In this document: positions 33,565-44,085 of the stretch, in pieces | Position numbering within the stretch: the stretch's first letter is position 1 | How the letters are laid out: each line of letters starts with the position of its first letter | Origin: Nymphalis io | Lineage: Eukaryota; Arthropoda; Insecta; Lepidoptera; Nymphalidae | Assembly (NCBI RefSeq): GCF_905147045.1 | Contig: NC_065903.1 | Location: forward strand, 12,710,001 to 12,774,000 | Direction: 5' to 3' | DNA length: 64,000 nucleotides | Made by a program: the position numbers and the translations under genes | The notes under the pieces: generated by a model | The model's database searches: none | Seen by the model: only the letters and a program-made list of their open reading frames with translations | What the model was told of the DNA's origin: nothing

Positions 33565-33733
33565 TAAAACGCTTTGTAGGAGTAGTTTGTCGTATATCGA
33601 GGGAGTTTACTGGTGGGCGTCACCCCCTCATCAGTTCTATGACAAATAGCTGCAATACTTCATTGTTTTGTTACGATTTGAAGAAGTGACCCATTTTTTT
33701 ATGTTTTCGCTGGAAAAAGGCATTTACGCGTTT

Positions 33734-33752
33734 CCCCCACATGAAGTGGGGG
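33734..33752 (-). other. 3' UTR hairpin of the truncated LINE
   Basis: CCCCCAC and GTGGGGG pair around a 5-nt loop. The position relative to the GTAAATGCC block matches the hairpin at 15573-15592, but the stem sequence is different. Confidence 0.65.
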
Positions 33753-33994
33753 GGGGGGTATGTGGGGCTCGCCGACGCTGAAGGCGCCGGAATACCCACT
33801 AAATAACCAGTGGTACCCACACCGTCTTTTCGGGGGACGCTACGGGATCGCTTGCGCATACTACCGTGACGTCCCGACGGTAGGCCCGCCTCTGCAGGCC
33901 TCCAAATTCTAAGGGGTTCTCGGGGTACAGAGAAGGTTTGCATAGCGCCGACGTCTTTTCCTCGGTCTTCTTCGGCGAAGCGGGTCAGCGGAAG

Positions 33995-34802
33995 CACTGT
34001 TCTCACGCTTCTAATTCCGCGGCCTCCTTCTGCGACATGACGTTTTCGCAGAAAGAGTCCATCTCCTTCCAGCACCTCTCGCTACCGATCATGGCGTTTA
34101 TCACGCTCGGCAGCGTGAGGTTTCCGCCTTCAATGGCCGCCAGGGAATGACGCTGAGGCCCCTATGCATTACACTCAATCAGGGTGTGACGCGCCGTGTC
34201 TGAAGGCGCGCCGCACTCGTAGCAGGAGGGGACGACCTCCCGCCTGGTTATCCGGTGCAGATACCTACCGTAGCAACCGCGCCCGGTAAGTAACTGCGTC
34301 AGCCTGAATATGAGTGCACACTCATAGGGTGAAATGGGTCACGGCACCGTGACCCGTTTCACCCAAAGACTCAAGTGGAGACGGACCGCCTCTACTGTCG
34401 CCAGGCCTGCTGAGGGGGACCCCAGGTCCCCCTCCCACCTGTGAATCAAGGCTCACTGGGCTAGAGCCCTGACTCGCTCCACGTCCGCCAGTCCTGGACG
34501 GTCGCCGTTCGACCTCGCTTCCACCCGGAACCGGTACACTTCCGCAAGCACCTTTGCCTGGAGTTCCCAAGGTTATCGCGCGCGAAAAGTGTCGCTGCCT
34601 TCCATGATACTGTACGGTAACCACGTATCGCTCCCACCGCTATGACTCTCTGTGGTCTCCTAAAAAGAGCCTAGTTACGAGTGATGAGAGCGTCCACCCA
34701 GATGGGTGCACCGTACAGCACCATGGAACGCACCACACCAGCGTATAAATGCCGGCAAGGTGTTTCCGGCACTTCTACGTTGGGTAGAAGGTGGCCAAAG
34801 GC
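33995..34802 (-). pseudogene. ORF2 C-terminal fragment of truncated LINE
   Basis: On the minus strand, frames resemble the last quarter of the intact ORF2: RSMVLYGAPIWVDAL near the truncation point, RPQRVIAVGAIRGYRTVSW, then LTQLLTGRGCYGRYLHR, a CYECGAPSDTARHTLIEC finger (CX2CX8HX4C) at about 34165-34215, and SFCENVMSQKEAAE. Stops and frameshifts break it at several points, including after the finger and near 34665. The endonuclease and RT catalytic motifs are absent because of 5' truncation. Not functional. Confidence 0.8.
34310..34364. other. Two adjacent palindromes inside the LINE fragment
   Basis: ATGAGTGCACACTCAT (34310-34325) is a 7-bp inverted repeat. One base later an 18-bp arm (34327-34344) pairs with 34347-34364 with one mismatch and a 2-nt loop. 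The homologous part of the intact LINE lacks such symmetry. Confidence 0.75.
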
Positions 34803-34850
34803 AAGAAGTGACCCACTGTCATTACAGGCACAAGGGACATAGGTAACATA

Positions 34851-35595
34851 ACATACTGATAGTCTAAAGGCTTAAATTAATATTTCTTATAGTAATCATT
34901 TCAAATCTTTATTCTGTCTTTATTTTTTTAAGAAGTATGTTCTTTGTATAAAAAGAGTCAATATTAGTGCCCAAATTACAATTCAAATTTCTCAAGAGAA
35001 TTTCAAAATGTTGGTACATGTGTCACCTGACTTCTGGCAAGAGTGAAATACTGCCTAATTTCACTGTATGAGAAAACCTTGGCAGAAAAACACTAAAACT
35101 TACTGTTGGGCCGACTCGAGATTTGAATTTGCACCTCGTTCAGTCTTATAAACTAGCCATTAGACTAATGAGACGGTTAACTTGATCGTAATTATACAAA
35201 GTTCGATTACCTTTCGAAAGGTATTTTTTACATTAATTTGTAATTCGATATATTGCTCTTGTGTTCATGATATATATTCCCTAATTTTATATACGTCTTT
35301 TTTAATACTATAAATATATAAAGAGCTTGCGCAGGTTTGTGCAACTGACAGGCCGAACCGCGATCGCCGCGTTTGTGGTCATATGTGTTCAAAATTATAA
35401 CTCGTTCATTTCTAACAAGTATTGGAAATGTTTACGGTTATTCTATTTTGAATTAGTAATTATTTAATCAAAAATTAATTGTTTTCTGTTTATATATTAC
35501 TTTATTGAAGATATTATATTTCTCTGTACCCTAAGCTGCGTCGTGACAATAGTCCCATAATTCGATACATCTATCGCTCGCCTCGTGTGTTTTTG
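34851..35595. other. AT-rich DNA with a SINE D remnant
   Basis: At about 35028-35180 on the minus strand a tRNA-like head (TCTAATGGCTAGTTTATAAG, ATTCAAATCTCGAGTCGG) resembles the block at 3235-3302. The rest shows nothing. Confidence 0.4.
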
Positions 35596-35710
35596 TCATC
35601 TTGGAGGTGTAAGGGATGTTTAATATTTCTTACAATACCAATGTATATGGTATGCTATGGTCAGAGATGACCACTTACCATCAGATGGCTTGCCAGTCTG
35701 TCTGATTAAC
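35596..35710 (+). repeat. Repeat B 3' third
   Basis: AAGGGATGTTTAATATTTCT, ATGACCACTTACCATCAGAT and GGCTTGCCAGTCTGTCTG in sense order. Diverged. Confidence 0.65.
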
Positions 35711-36074
35711 ATAATGAAAACAAAAACTCCTATGTAGATTGATCAGTAACTTAATTTGGTATCCGTTAAAGACAAATCTATATAGAATCGTGTTTGCTCG
35801 TGTCCGCCCTGGTTCTCGACTCAGCTAGATAATCCATTTTGCGCTACGCGTGTCACGCTGATAGGTCTATCAGTAAAATCGTTAAAGAACTTTCAGACTA
35901 AATTTTTAACTATTTTTTTTTTTTTAATTTTTTAACTTAATTTTCGTTAAACATGTATCCTATTAGAATGTTAATGAAATATATTTTAAAACAAAATATA
36001 ACAGTATGGAAAACTCCATTTAATATTTAACCAAAGTTTATCATTACTATGGCCTATTACCTTTAACTATCTAC

Positions 36075-36367
36075 TACTGGTGGTAGGGCTTTGTGCAAGC
36101 TCGTCTGGGTAGGTACCACCCACTCATCAGATTTTCTACCGCAAAACAGCAGTACTTGGTATTGTTGTGTTCCGGTTTGAAGGGTGAGTGAGCCAGTGTA
36201 ATTACAGGCACAAGGGACATAAAATCTTAGTTCCCAAGGTTGGTGGCGCATTGGATATGTAAGCGATGGTTGACATTTCTTACAATGCCAATGTCTAAGA
36301 GCGTTGGTGACCACTTACCATCAGGTGGTCCATATGCTCGTCCGCCTTCCTATTCTATAAAAAAAAA
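36075..36367 (+). repeat. Repeat B, full-length sense copy
   Basis: From TACTGGTGGTAGGGCTTTGT through GTTGTGTTCCGGTTTGAAGG, TTCCCAAGGTTGGTGGCGCA and CACTTACCATCAGGTGGTCC to TATTCTATAAAAAAAAA. This is the best sense example: defined start and a poly(A) end. AACTAT flanks both sides loosely. It encodes no protein. Confidence 0.88.
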
Positions 36368-36460
36368 CTATAGCAATTCTGATAACTATAAAAATTAAAA
36401 ATAACAGTTGCAATATTTAATCCACACAAACACAATTAACGATATAACATTACGGAAAAA

Positions 36461-36556
36461 GCCGAGATGGTCCAGTGGCTAGGGCATGTGATTCTTAATC
36501 GAAGATTGCGGGCTTAAAGTCAGGCAACTGAGTTACAACTGTGCTTAATTTGTTTG
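36461..36556 (+). repeat. SINE A head, diverged
   Basis: GCCGAGATGGTCCAGTGGCT is well preserved; the B-box region is degraded (GCGGGCTTAAAGTCAGGC). Only the 5' third remains. Confidence 0.65.
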
Positions 36557-37263
36557 TGTATGTAGTATGTTATTCTGAGTATTTTTTTACTTTACACTAT
36601 AGTATTTATTATCTACTGAAATAAGAGTAAATCGATCTTTGGATATCTATCAAGGAGCGGTAAACGTCAGTCGTATTATCCCCAATATACGTATATTTTA
36701 CGTCCCGAACATGCAGCTACAAATAATGCTCATCACTAATTCACTTCACATATAGAAAAATCAGCAAAACACACGATAAATAAATCACGATAATATAGTA
36801 TAGCTCTTACAACCTTAGACTTATGGCTGAGAATTGCGCGCCACGGCTACCCGAGCGTGTCGCATTCGTTCGAAGTTTATGTTTTGTATTCCTATGTGTC
36901 TAACGAAGCACATAAACGTCAAGACGAGAAGGAATACAGAATTATTTTGCGTTCGGACAATTTCTCAATCTCGAAATAGGAATTGTCGAAAACAATGATA
37001 TTATTTATTGAATGTTTTTTAAGATTTAGTTTTAAGTATCTTCAGTGCTGCGGGCTTTGAACCTGTAGAGTTTTTAAATGAACTATTTAAATATAAAAGA
37101 TAAATTTGTAACAAGTAACCGCTTCCGCGCAGTTAATAAATCCATTCCAGGTTGTGTTCGTTTCTATACTTTAATAGCGTAGATTTCTTAAACATTGACA
37201 ATTAACAAATTTAAATGTTATGTTAAAAAAACTTCAGGAATAAAGCATGTCACTCAAATATAT
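36557..37263. other. AT-rich noncoding DNA
   Basis: No gene or repeat recognised. Confidence 0.4.
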
Positions 37264-37393
37264 ATACGATATAAAAAGTAACAGCCTGTAAATGTCCCAC
37301 TGCTGGGCTAAGGCCTCCTCTCCCTATTTGAGGAGAAGGTTTGGAGCTTATTCCACCACGCTGCTCCAATGCGGGTTGGTGGAATACGATATA
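37264..37393 (-). mobile_element. 5'-truncated SINE A with 10-bp TSD
   Basis: Antisense SINE A 3' end (GTAACAGCCTGTAAATGTCC to CCAATGCGGGTTGGTGG) between direct repeats ATACGATATA at 37264-37273 and 37384-37393. Thus a truncated integrant, not a decayed full copy. Confidence 0.85.
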
Positions 37394-37594
37394 ACGATAG
37401 ACATAATAAAAAGCGTCTCGTAAGTATTTGTTGATTTTCATGCAGTACTTTACGTTAAATATTATCTTGTAAAATGACTTTACAAGCTTAATATTGTTAA
37501 ATAGTTTGATTGCCCAAAATAAAATCTGACTGATAATATTATCCTATATGACATTTCATGTGATTGTGAACGTACCTATACTGGTTAGAGATTT

Positions 37595-37780
37595 CTGTGC
37601 AGGCGACAGTCGCCGACCGAGTTATGCTCGCCCGGGAGATGAATTATAAATTAGCGAGACCAGGCGTCCACTGGGGAATGGGATAACAGTGGGTGGGAGG
37701 GCGGAGGGCAGGCAGGAGGTCATGTTTGCCGAGCTAATTGTCTGGTACGAGTAGAGCGGTGACGGAGTGCTTTTGACCGG
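37595..37780. other. GC-rich island, unexplained
   Basis: GCGACAGTCGCCGACCGAG, TGCTCGCCCGGGAGATG, a GGGTGGGAGGGCGGAGGGC run and CGAGCTAATTGTCTGG. Unique, no ORF. A G-rich strand with a TAATTG core suggests regulatory DNA. Confidence 0.28.
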
Positions 37781-37839
37781 AAGGTTCTCTGTTGTTAATG
37801 ATAACGCACAAAATCAATGTTTCTTCTAAAGTAAATATT

Positions 37840-38015
37840 AGTATATTATATACTAATATTACAAATGTGAAGGACTCTGTTTATTCGTCTATCCAATCTG
37901 TTTGTCTGTTACGTCGTCACGGATAAACTACTGAACTGATGTTGATGATATTTGGTGCAGGTGGTTTGTACTCCATAGAAAGGACATAGACTAGTTTTTT
38001 ATGCATGAAGTCGCG
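37840..38015 (+). repeat. Dispersed repeat C copy
   Basis: TACTAATATTACAAATGTGA, CTGTTTGTCTGTTACGTCG, CACGGATAAACTACTGAACT, then AAGGACATAGACTAGTTTTT. I recall this block order from many lepidopteran loci; its class is uncertain. Confidence 0.55.
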
Positions 38016-38394
38016 ATTGAAATCTAGTATATAAAAGAACCTCCCATACTTCCATATGGCATGTGAAATGCCTATATTTCTGTGCGCGTTTATCTCAATA
38101 GATGGATTGTTTCTCAAGTAGAGATTAGATAGAGGTTAAAGATATTCAGTCTTTATTATTCAATTTTAATTCTACAAAAAGAGAAAGTAAAATGTTTTAA
38201 TTGCACATAAAGTTAGACTGTACAATGGCGTCGTTATCGCTTTAAGCAATCTCCCACTATTCAATCAATCAAGCAACCATGTATAAAATATATACTTTAT
38301 TATATAAATCTATGAATTAATGGACAAAAAATATTAAGGATATTTGGGGAAACGACGAATTTCAGCTGAAAAATTGTAAAGGGCCAGTACCTGA

Positions 38395-38540
38395 CATAAA
38401 TATTGGCTTTGTAAGAAATAAAAACAATCCCTTACATCGTCAATGCGCCACCAACTTTGGAAACTATGATTCTATGTTTCTAGTGCCTGTAGTTACACTG
38501 GCTCACTCACCCTTAAAACCGGAACACAATTACTATACGA
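38395..38540 (-). repeat. Repeat B internal part
   Basis: GTCAATGCGCCACCAACTTT, GTAGTTACACTGGCTCACTC and CCTTAAAACCGGAACACAAT on the antisense strand. Confidence 0.7.
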
Positions 38541-39844
38541 CTATCTACTTCGCCAGAAGCTGTTTTGGTCGCTATTTTGGTTGTCTTCAGTAAGCGATAA
38601 AACTAGTCTATTTCATGCATAAAGTAACGTCCATTAATCTCCACTCAGGTTAACGACTTGCAAACTAATACACCGACGGACAAATTATTAAGCGAGCGAA
38701 TTTTCTTTGCTGTTTCAAACTTTCGGTCAAATAAATGCAAATGAATTCTAAATTATGATGATTCGAAAGCACTCGCAAAGCCGACTTGAATAAAGTATGA
38801 AATTTTCAAATTAAATTTGAATATCAGATTTGTTACGTAACGAAATTATTTAGTTAAATGTTTCTAGGAATTAGTTAAGGGCGTGTTTATCATTAGTATT
38901 GCATATCATCGGTCGTTGCCTGTGTCGTCTCGTTAGTCTAGTCGCTGGCTTTTATGGCTGCTGACATGAGGGTACTGATTACTTAACCGTTAAATATGTG
39001 AAGTTGTCTCTCGTCCTGTCATATATCCCACAGTAATGTCGGTTCGCCATCTTGTCGGGATCATAGAGATTTACGCACACAATTGAATTGTACTCTATTA
39101 TATTAATACTAATATCTTGTGTGGTAGATAATAATATTTATAGTAAGAGTTATACAGGTACGTTAGAGCCGACCGAAGCTTATAGGTTTAAATCCGTGAA
39201 AGCACCTCTGAGTCTTAATAAGGTCGAAACTTATCTTCTACAAGTATTTGTCCAGCGGTGGGAAATTTCAGGGATCGCACAATACGGTACATATCACGTG
39301 AGTGCCATTTATATTATTATGTATTCGAATTGCTTTATAATAATTAGTAATAATTAATTGACCAATTATAAGTTCATATTATTTATATTATAACGGTCTT
39401 AGTATGAAAATGTTTTAATATATAACATATAATATATATGACGTTTTAATATATTCTGTCATCAGCAATTTGACATTCGGAACAAGAAAACAAAGTATAG
39501 TGTCTCCAGTCCGTACAATCTTTATTAGTGAGCGGTAAATGTGAACGTGTGCTTGTCCTTCTGTCAATCGACTGCTTAGAATACACTTCGCAATAGTTGA
39601 TGCATCGGGAAATATGGCATTGTATATATTTTGAATGTTAGTTTAGCGCAGCAAGCAGCAGTAATATTTATGAATAACTATTAAAAAATTATAAATTGTC
39701 GGTCTATTCGAACATCACAATTAATCTACTGAACCAATCTTGATAAAAGTTTTTCTATTTAAAAGTTTATAATTACAGTCTAAACCTTGCTGTGAAAAGA
39801 ACTGGAGTTAAAAGTGTAAAGTCACAATCAACATTTCTTATGTA
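38541..39844. other. AT-rich noncoding DNA
   Basis: No gene. An 89-codon plus frame at 39088-39357 has no domain. Confidence 0.4.
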
Positions 39845-40022
39845 TCTACCAACCCGCATTGACCAGCATTACTGGTGGTAGGGCTTTGTACAAGCTCGTC
39901 TAGGTAAGCGATGGTTAACATTTCTTACAATGCCAATGTCTATGGGCGTTGGTGACCAATAACCATCAGGTGGGGCAAATGACGAGCATTTGACCCACCT
40001 GCTCCTACCTATACTATAAAAA
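39845..40022 (+). repeat. Internally deleted repeat B after a SINE A scrap
   Basis: CTACCAACCCGCATTG (SINE A-like) precedes TACTGGTGGTAGGGCTTTGT. The repeat jumps from GCTCGTCTAGGTAAGCGATG directly to its 3' half and ends CTATACTATAAAAAA. The join is at a shared GTA/GGTAAG-type sequence, as expected for template slippage. Confidence 0.7.
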
Positions 40023-40099
40023 ATATGAAGCAGCGTGGTGAGCAAAATCTCGTCGAAAAGAGATGCATTTAAAATGTACGTGTATAAGATGTTACTTTC

Positions 40100-40205
40100 A
40101 TGATCATCATCAACATCAACCCTTCGTCGTCCACTGCTGGCATAGGCCTCTAAAATAGCACGCCACTGAGCTCGATCTTCAGCTCTCAGTCTCCATCCAC
40201 TGCCA
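40100..40205 (+). repeat. RTE-like LINE tail fragment
   Basis: CATCAACCCTTCGTCGTCCA, CTGCTGGCATAGGCCTCT, ACGCCACTGAGCTCGATCTT. I recall this as a common lepidopteran RTE-type repeat. Only about 100 bp is present. Confidence 0.5.
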
Positions 40206-40248
40206 TCCACTTTGCGACGTTACTTTAAAAATATTTAAAAGTGTAGTT

Positions 40249-40310
40249 TGAGCCCTTAATCATCGGTTAAAATTCACGCGTTCTAACCATACTGCCATCT
40301 CGGCTCTCGC
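40249..40310 (-). repeat. SINE A head fragment
   Basis: ATTCACGCGTTCTAACCATA then CTGCCATCTCGGCTC is the antisense tRNA-like head. Adjacent parts are lost. Confidence 0.65.
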
Positions 40311-40677
40311 CAGTTAAAATTGTTAAATTACTTTGATTCTCAATTTATAACTTTCAGGGTTACAATCTTACCCATGTACTCCTTAGCACTCCGGTGTACT
40401 TTATCCTTTCATTTCGTCATACTTGCCGTATATTTTGTACAAGTTGAATTTATACAGAAATGACAATATGAAAACGCTCTACATTCCGTTGATGGAAGAC
40501 TAAGTAAATAACAAAATAGTTTTCGAGTTCTCGTCTCGAATGTTATGTTTAATGAAGTATGTATTATGCATCATTTTTGTCGTCTACAATGTTATTATCA
40601 TAATGGGAGAGATGTTTCATAGTATTTTACCTGAGAAGCTAACTGCTGTGGATGTGTGTAGATGTTTTTGTCTATGT

Positions 40678-40745
40678 TATAGGTGGAAGAGAAATAGGCC
40701 ACCTAATGGTAATTGCAGTTGTAAATGATCCATAGACATTGGCGA
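40678..40745 (-). repeat. Repeat B tail fragment, antisense
   Basis: AGAAATAGGCCACCTAATGG and ATGATCCATAGACATTGGCG. It faces the next fragment, making a head-to-head pair of family tails. Confidence 0.55.
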
Positions 40746-40767
40746 TGAAGGAATACTACTAAAGGCG

Positions 40768-40830
40768 TTGGTGACCACTTACCATCAGGTGGCCTATATG
40801 CTCGTCCGCCTTCCTATTATATATATATGT
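40768..40830 (+). repeat. Repeat B tail fragment, sense
   Basis: GTTGGTGACCACTTACCATC, AGGTGGCCTATATGCTCGTC and CGCCTTCCTATTATATATAT. Confidence 0.7.
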
Positions 40831-42344
40831 ATTATAGCAAGCACATCTTTAACAGAGATTTTCTGAATTCATAGAATATGTGAACGTTTTAATTTAGTCA
40901 CAAACAAAAGCCTAAGATAATATTATTTGTGAAGATATGGTATCACTTCCTGCAAGAGAGACAATGCAAGACTCGTCTCAATCACACGCGTCGTCACATC
41001 CACTTAACCTGCGGAGTCCTCTCCGTAAACAAAGCTTCTACTATAAGGCTATATCCTACTATAGGCTTTATCTTCACAAAGGGGATGTTGGTAACTTTTG
41101 AGTTGTCAACACAAGTTAACAGACAACTTTTTGTAATTATTAATCAAAAATTGTTGCAACTTTTTTTAAGTTAATGGTTACTTTCTATAGAATCCTAAAC
41201 TTACAAACAAAGCGATTCTATGAATATTTATTATTAAATAAATAATATAATAATAAGTGTGATAGTGTAGTGGTCAGCGCTGGTCGCCAAGAATTACGAA
41301 ATCGGCATTACCTACACCCACTGCTTGAAAAAGGAATAGATAGTGTTGCAGTGAGCACGGGTTTGTGCAAAGGAAAGAAAGGAAAACAAAGTGAGTAAGC
41401 TTGTGTTTCGTATGAACCTCTGCCTTATGCCACCAACACGCATAAGAGGAGCTTGGTGAAATAAAACCTCTCCTCAAGAGAACGAACTCGGCCCGGCATT
41501 ATGGGACCCTCGCATGCTATTTCTTTTTAATTTTTATAACAAACAATCGCTTGAAAGAAACTTAAGTCCTCTATTATACCTTTCAAAGATTATTTATAGA
41601 AGGACACAAAAAAGAAAGATTAAACTCGGTTTTATTATATTATCTTAATAATCTAAGTTACCAACATTTTACACTCCATCTAATGTATTATATTGTATGA
41701 ACAAGACATTTATTTTCTGAGGCAATTGTGTTGAGAAAACGTTATTAAATTATCCAATAATCCACTCCACGCTACAACATGCAGGGTGGACATTAATAAA
41801 AGTAACTTTGAGACGCTTCAGCTCGAATTATCACTTGTTTACTAAACAATAATTGTGTGTATTTTTCCTTTTATTTATATTGTAGCGTTTGCATCGTGTA
41901 TAATGAATAAATATTAAAAAATCAAAGTTACAATAATGGTAACATCGGGTCAAAGGTAAACGGTATAAAAGTATGATATCCATAAGTCAATTTACACTCT
42001 GTTTACTGTTTGCCGTTAGGAATGTGGTCGTATTTTATATGCTGGGTCAGAGCGTTTTCACGGACACGGTAAGCCTCGTATTTAAATATTGTATAACTCG
42101 AATCGTTCGATCCACCGAAAACATATGTATTTATAGTTCGATATGAAATAAATATTATATCTATGAGTAAAGGATTCTGTTTATAATTTTGAGGAGCCAT
42201 ATTCACTTTATAATAAACAACTTTACCCATCGATGTCGTGATCAGATGATTTGTTGAACAATGTCTATTAAAAACTAAATACACGCTAGCAACACATTTA
42301 TAAGTAATAAATGTTACTGAATATTAATTTACAATATATTGGAA
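40831..42344. other. AT-rich DNA, possible tRNA-headed repeat
   Basis: At about 41268-41515, GTAGTGGTCAGCGCTGG looks like an A-box head, and GCATAAGAGGAGCTTGGTGA with AACCTCTCCTCAAGAG resembles a very diverged SINE 3' half. No gene recognised. Confidence 0.35.
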
Positions 42345-42659
42345 GTAGATTTTTAATGGTATATAGCCATAGTAACAGCCTGTGAATGTTGTGTTTTGAG
42401 GAAAAGGCTTGGTGCTTATTCCACCACGCTCCTCCAATGCTGGTTGGTAGAATACACATGTGACAGAATTTTAGTGAAATTAGACACATGCAGGTTTCCT
42501 CACGAATGTTTTCCTACACCGTTAAGCACAAGATGAATAAAACACACAAATTAAGCCTATGAAAATTCAGTGGTGCTTGCCCGGGTTTGAACCCACGATC
42601 ATCGGCTAAGATTCACGCGTTCTAACCATTGGGCCATCTCGGCTTGTAGATTTTTTAAT
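42345..42659 (-). mobile_element. SINE A, near full length
   Basis: From GTAACAGCCTGTGAATGTTG to GGGCCATCTCGGCT, with a small deletion of the GGGCTAAGGCC block near its 3' end. Flanks GTAGATTTTTAAT (42345-42357) and GTAGATTTTTTAAT (42646-42659) form a target duplication that differs by one T. Confidence 0.87.
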
Positions 42660-42959
42660 AAAAATAATTGAATTGAGCACATACTAATAAAGTATATGTA
42701 ACGAAAACATTGAAAAGTTTAGTAAATACTTAAATATCATTAAGATAGTCTTAATTAAATAATAAAGTAAGAATAATGTAATAAAACTTCAACGAGAAAG
42801 CTAAAGTAATTAGAGACAGCATTTGTCGCTCCACGGACATTGTTGTTCTAACAATTTAATCGACCTATCTAATTTTCTAATTAAAAATAAATTTCCCTTT
42901 ATTTACAAGATTAAAAAAGAAAACTTTTAGTAATTAATCAAGGATACCGTGGAAAAGCG

Positions 42960-43085
42960 CCACTTGTTTGCCAAGTCTATTCTCAACACGAAAAGTTTGC
43001 AATGAATTAGTCCTCCGAGAGTCCAGCGATGATACGGACCGGGGTGGCGTGAGGCTGCGCTCACAGTATTGTTGTGCAGAACGAT
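42960..43085. other. GC-richer island sharing a motif with 25241-25288
   Basis: AAAAGTTTGCAATGAATTAG followed by TCCTCCGAGAGTCCAGCG matches the minus strand of the island at 25165-25345 with few gaps. The rest (GACCGGGGTGGCGTGAGGCT) is unique. Candidate regulatory element. Confidence 0.3.
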
Positions 43086-43864
43086 ATCATCAATAAATCT
43101 CTGATTACATATTTTACATCAGATTACAGCTAGCGTCGATATAAGCTGTATAATTTTATGGTTTAGAACCTAATTTTATAGAATAAATGACGATAATTAT
43201 TTTCAATAAAATAATCTAATCATTACATGATATTAAAAAACAGAGTCCCCTCGGTGTCTGTATATCTGGCCACGATAAACTCAAAAACTACCGAACATAT
43301 TTTCATACAGTTCTTACCAATAGATGAAGTGATTCACGAGGAAGGTTTAGATGTAGATTTATTTCATCAAGGGCTTGTGAAAATTTGCTGAAATAAGTCG
43401 GTAAATATTGAGAATGTTGGAAAAAAAACATGTCGGGAGCTTTACTGAATAATGCCGTGTGAACTATTAGAGTTATCTGTATAACGAGAAAACGTTTAAT
43501 GTAGGACATTACTCTGCTCGTGCAAAGTACGGGTAGTTAGTTATAATCTAACTCAAAATTAGGATAAACCAGCAAAATAAAAAGGTAAATAAAATAGAGC
43601 CGGAAGTTGAAATCTGTGACTGGTCGTTTTAACTATTTAATTTGTTTTTATACGAAACAAATGAAAGTTAATGCCGCTTACAACATGGATCAATACCTAT
43701 TGTGTAGCACTCGATATATCCGGCCACTAAGTCGCCTAACGTTATTAGTATGTACTAGCGATAATGCCATTCGCGTGCTGTAATTAGCCGTGTTATAGGA
43801 TCACTATTGTAGGTACTAATTATAATTCTGCTCTTAGTTATTGTGAGAGCCTAGTAGTAGTAGG
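43086..43864. other. AT-rich noncoding DNA
   Basis: A possible repeat C remnant lies at about 43243-43330. No gene. Confidence 0.4.
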
Positions 43865-43930
43865 TGAAACTGAGTCGAAGATTGGATTCAAACTCGGGCA
43901 GACACCATTGAATCTTTATGTGCTCAATAT
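43865..43930 (+). repeat. SINE A head remnant
   Basis: AAGATTGGATTCAAACTCGG, GCAGACACCATTGAATCTTT, ATGTGCTCAATATTTG follow the B-box and early body of SINE A. Confidence 0.5.
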
Positions 43931-44024
43931 TTGTTTTTTTTTTATAAAGCATTTAGTTTAGATAGTTTACTTATGTTCTTATCTTTATTCTAATTTATTG
44001 TTGTTATATAACGGTTTTTATTCA

Positions 44025-44085
44025 CCAATGCGCTATCTACCTTGGGAACTGAGATGTTATGTCCCTCGTGCCTTTAAAGGCTGTT
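44025..44085 (-). repeat. Repeat B fragment
   Basis: CACCAATGCGCTATCTACCT, TGGGAACTGAGATGTTATGT, CCCTCGTGCC, antisense. Confidence 0.65.

Larger units (their letters stand above)
33681..34815 (-). mobile_element. 5'-truncated R1-clade LINE, inverted
   Basis: The element (33694-34802) lies between perfect 13-bp repeats AAGAAGTGACCCA at 33681-33693 and 34803-34815. Its 3' end faces left, with a 7-nt A tail, the terminal block GTAAATGCCTTTTTCC, a hairpin at 33734-33752 and a CCCCACATACCC block, all in the order of the full-length LINE's 3' UTR. About 1.1 kb remains: the ORF2 C-terminal part and 3' UTR. It is a relative, not a copy, of the element at 9252. Confidence 0.88.
33565..34850 (+). repeat. 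Repeat B copy split by a LINE
   Basis: The left part (about 33565-33693) has GGGCGTCACCCCCTCATCAG and TTGTTACGATTTGAAGAAG. The right part (34816-34850) continues with CATTACAGGCACAAGGGACA. The LINE at 33694-34802 sits between them with a duplicated target, so the repeat predates the LINE. Confidence 0.75.

Noticed and set aside
40480..40520. miR-7-like sequence TGGAAGACTA
   Set aside because: Only the first ten bases match, and no hairpin partner is visible.
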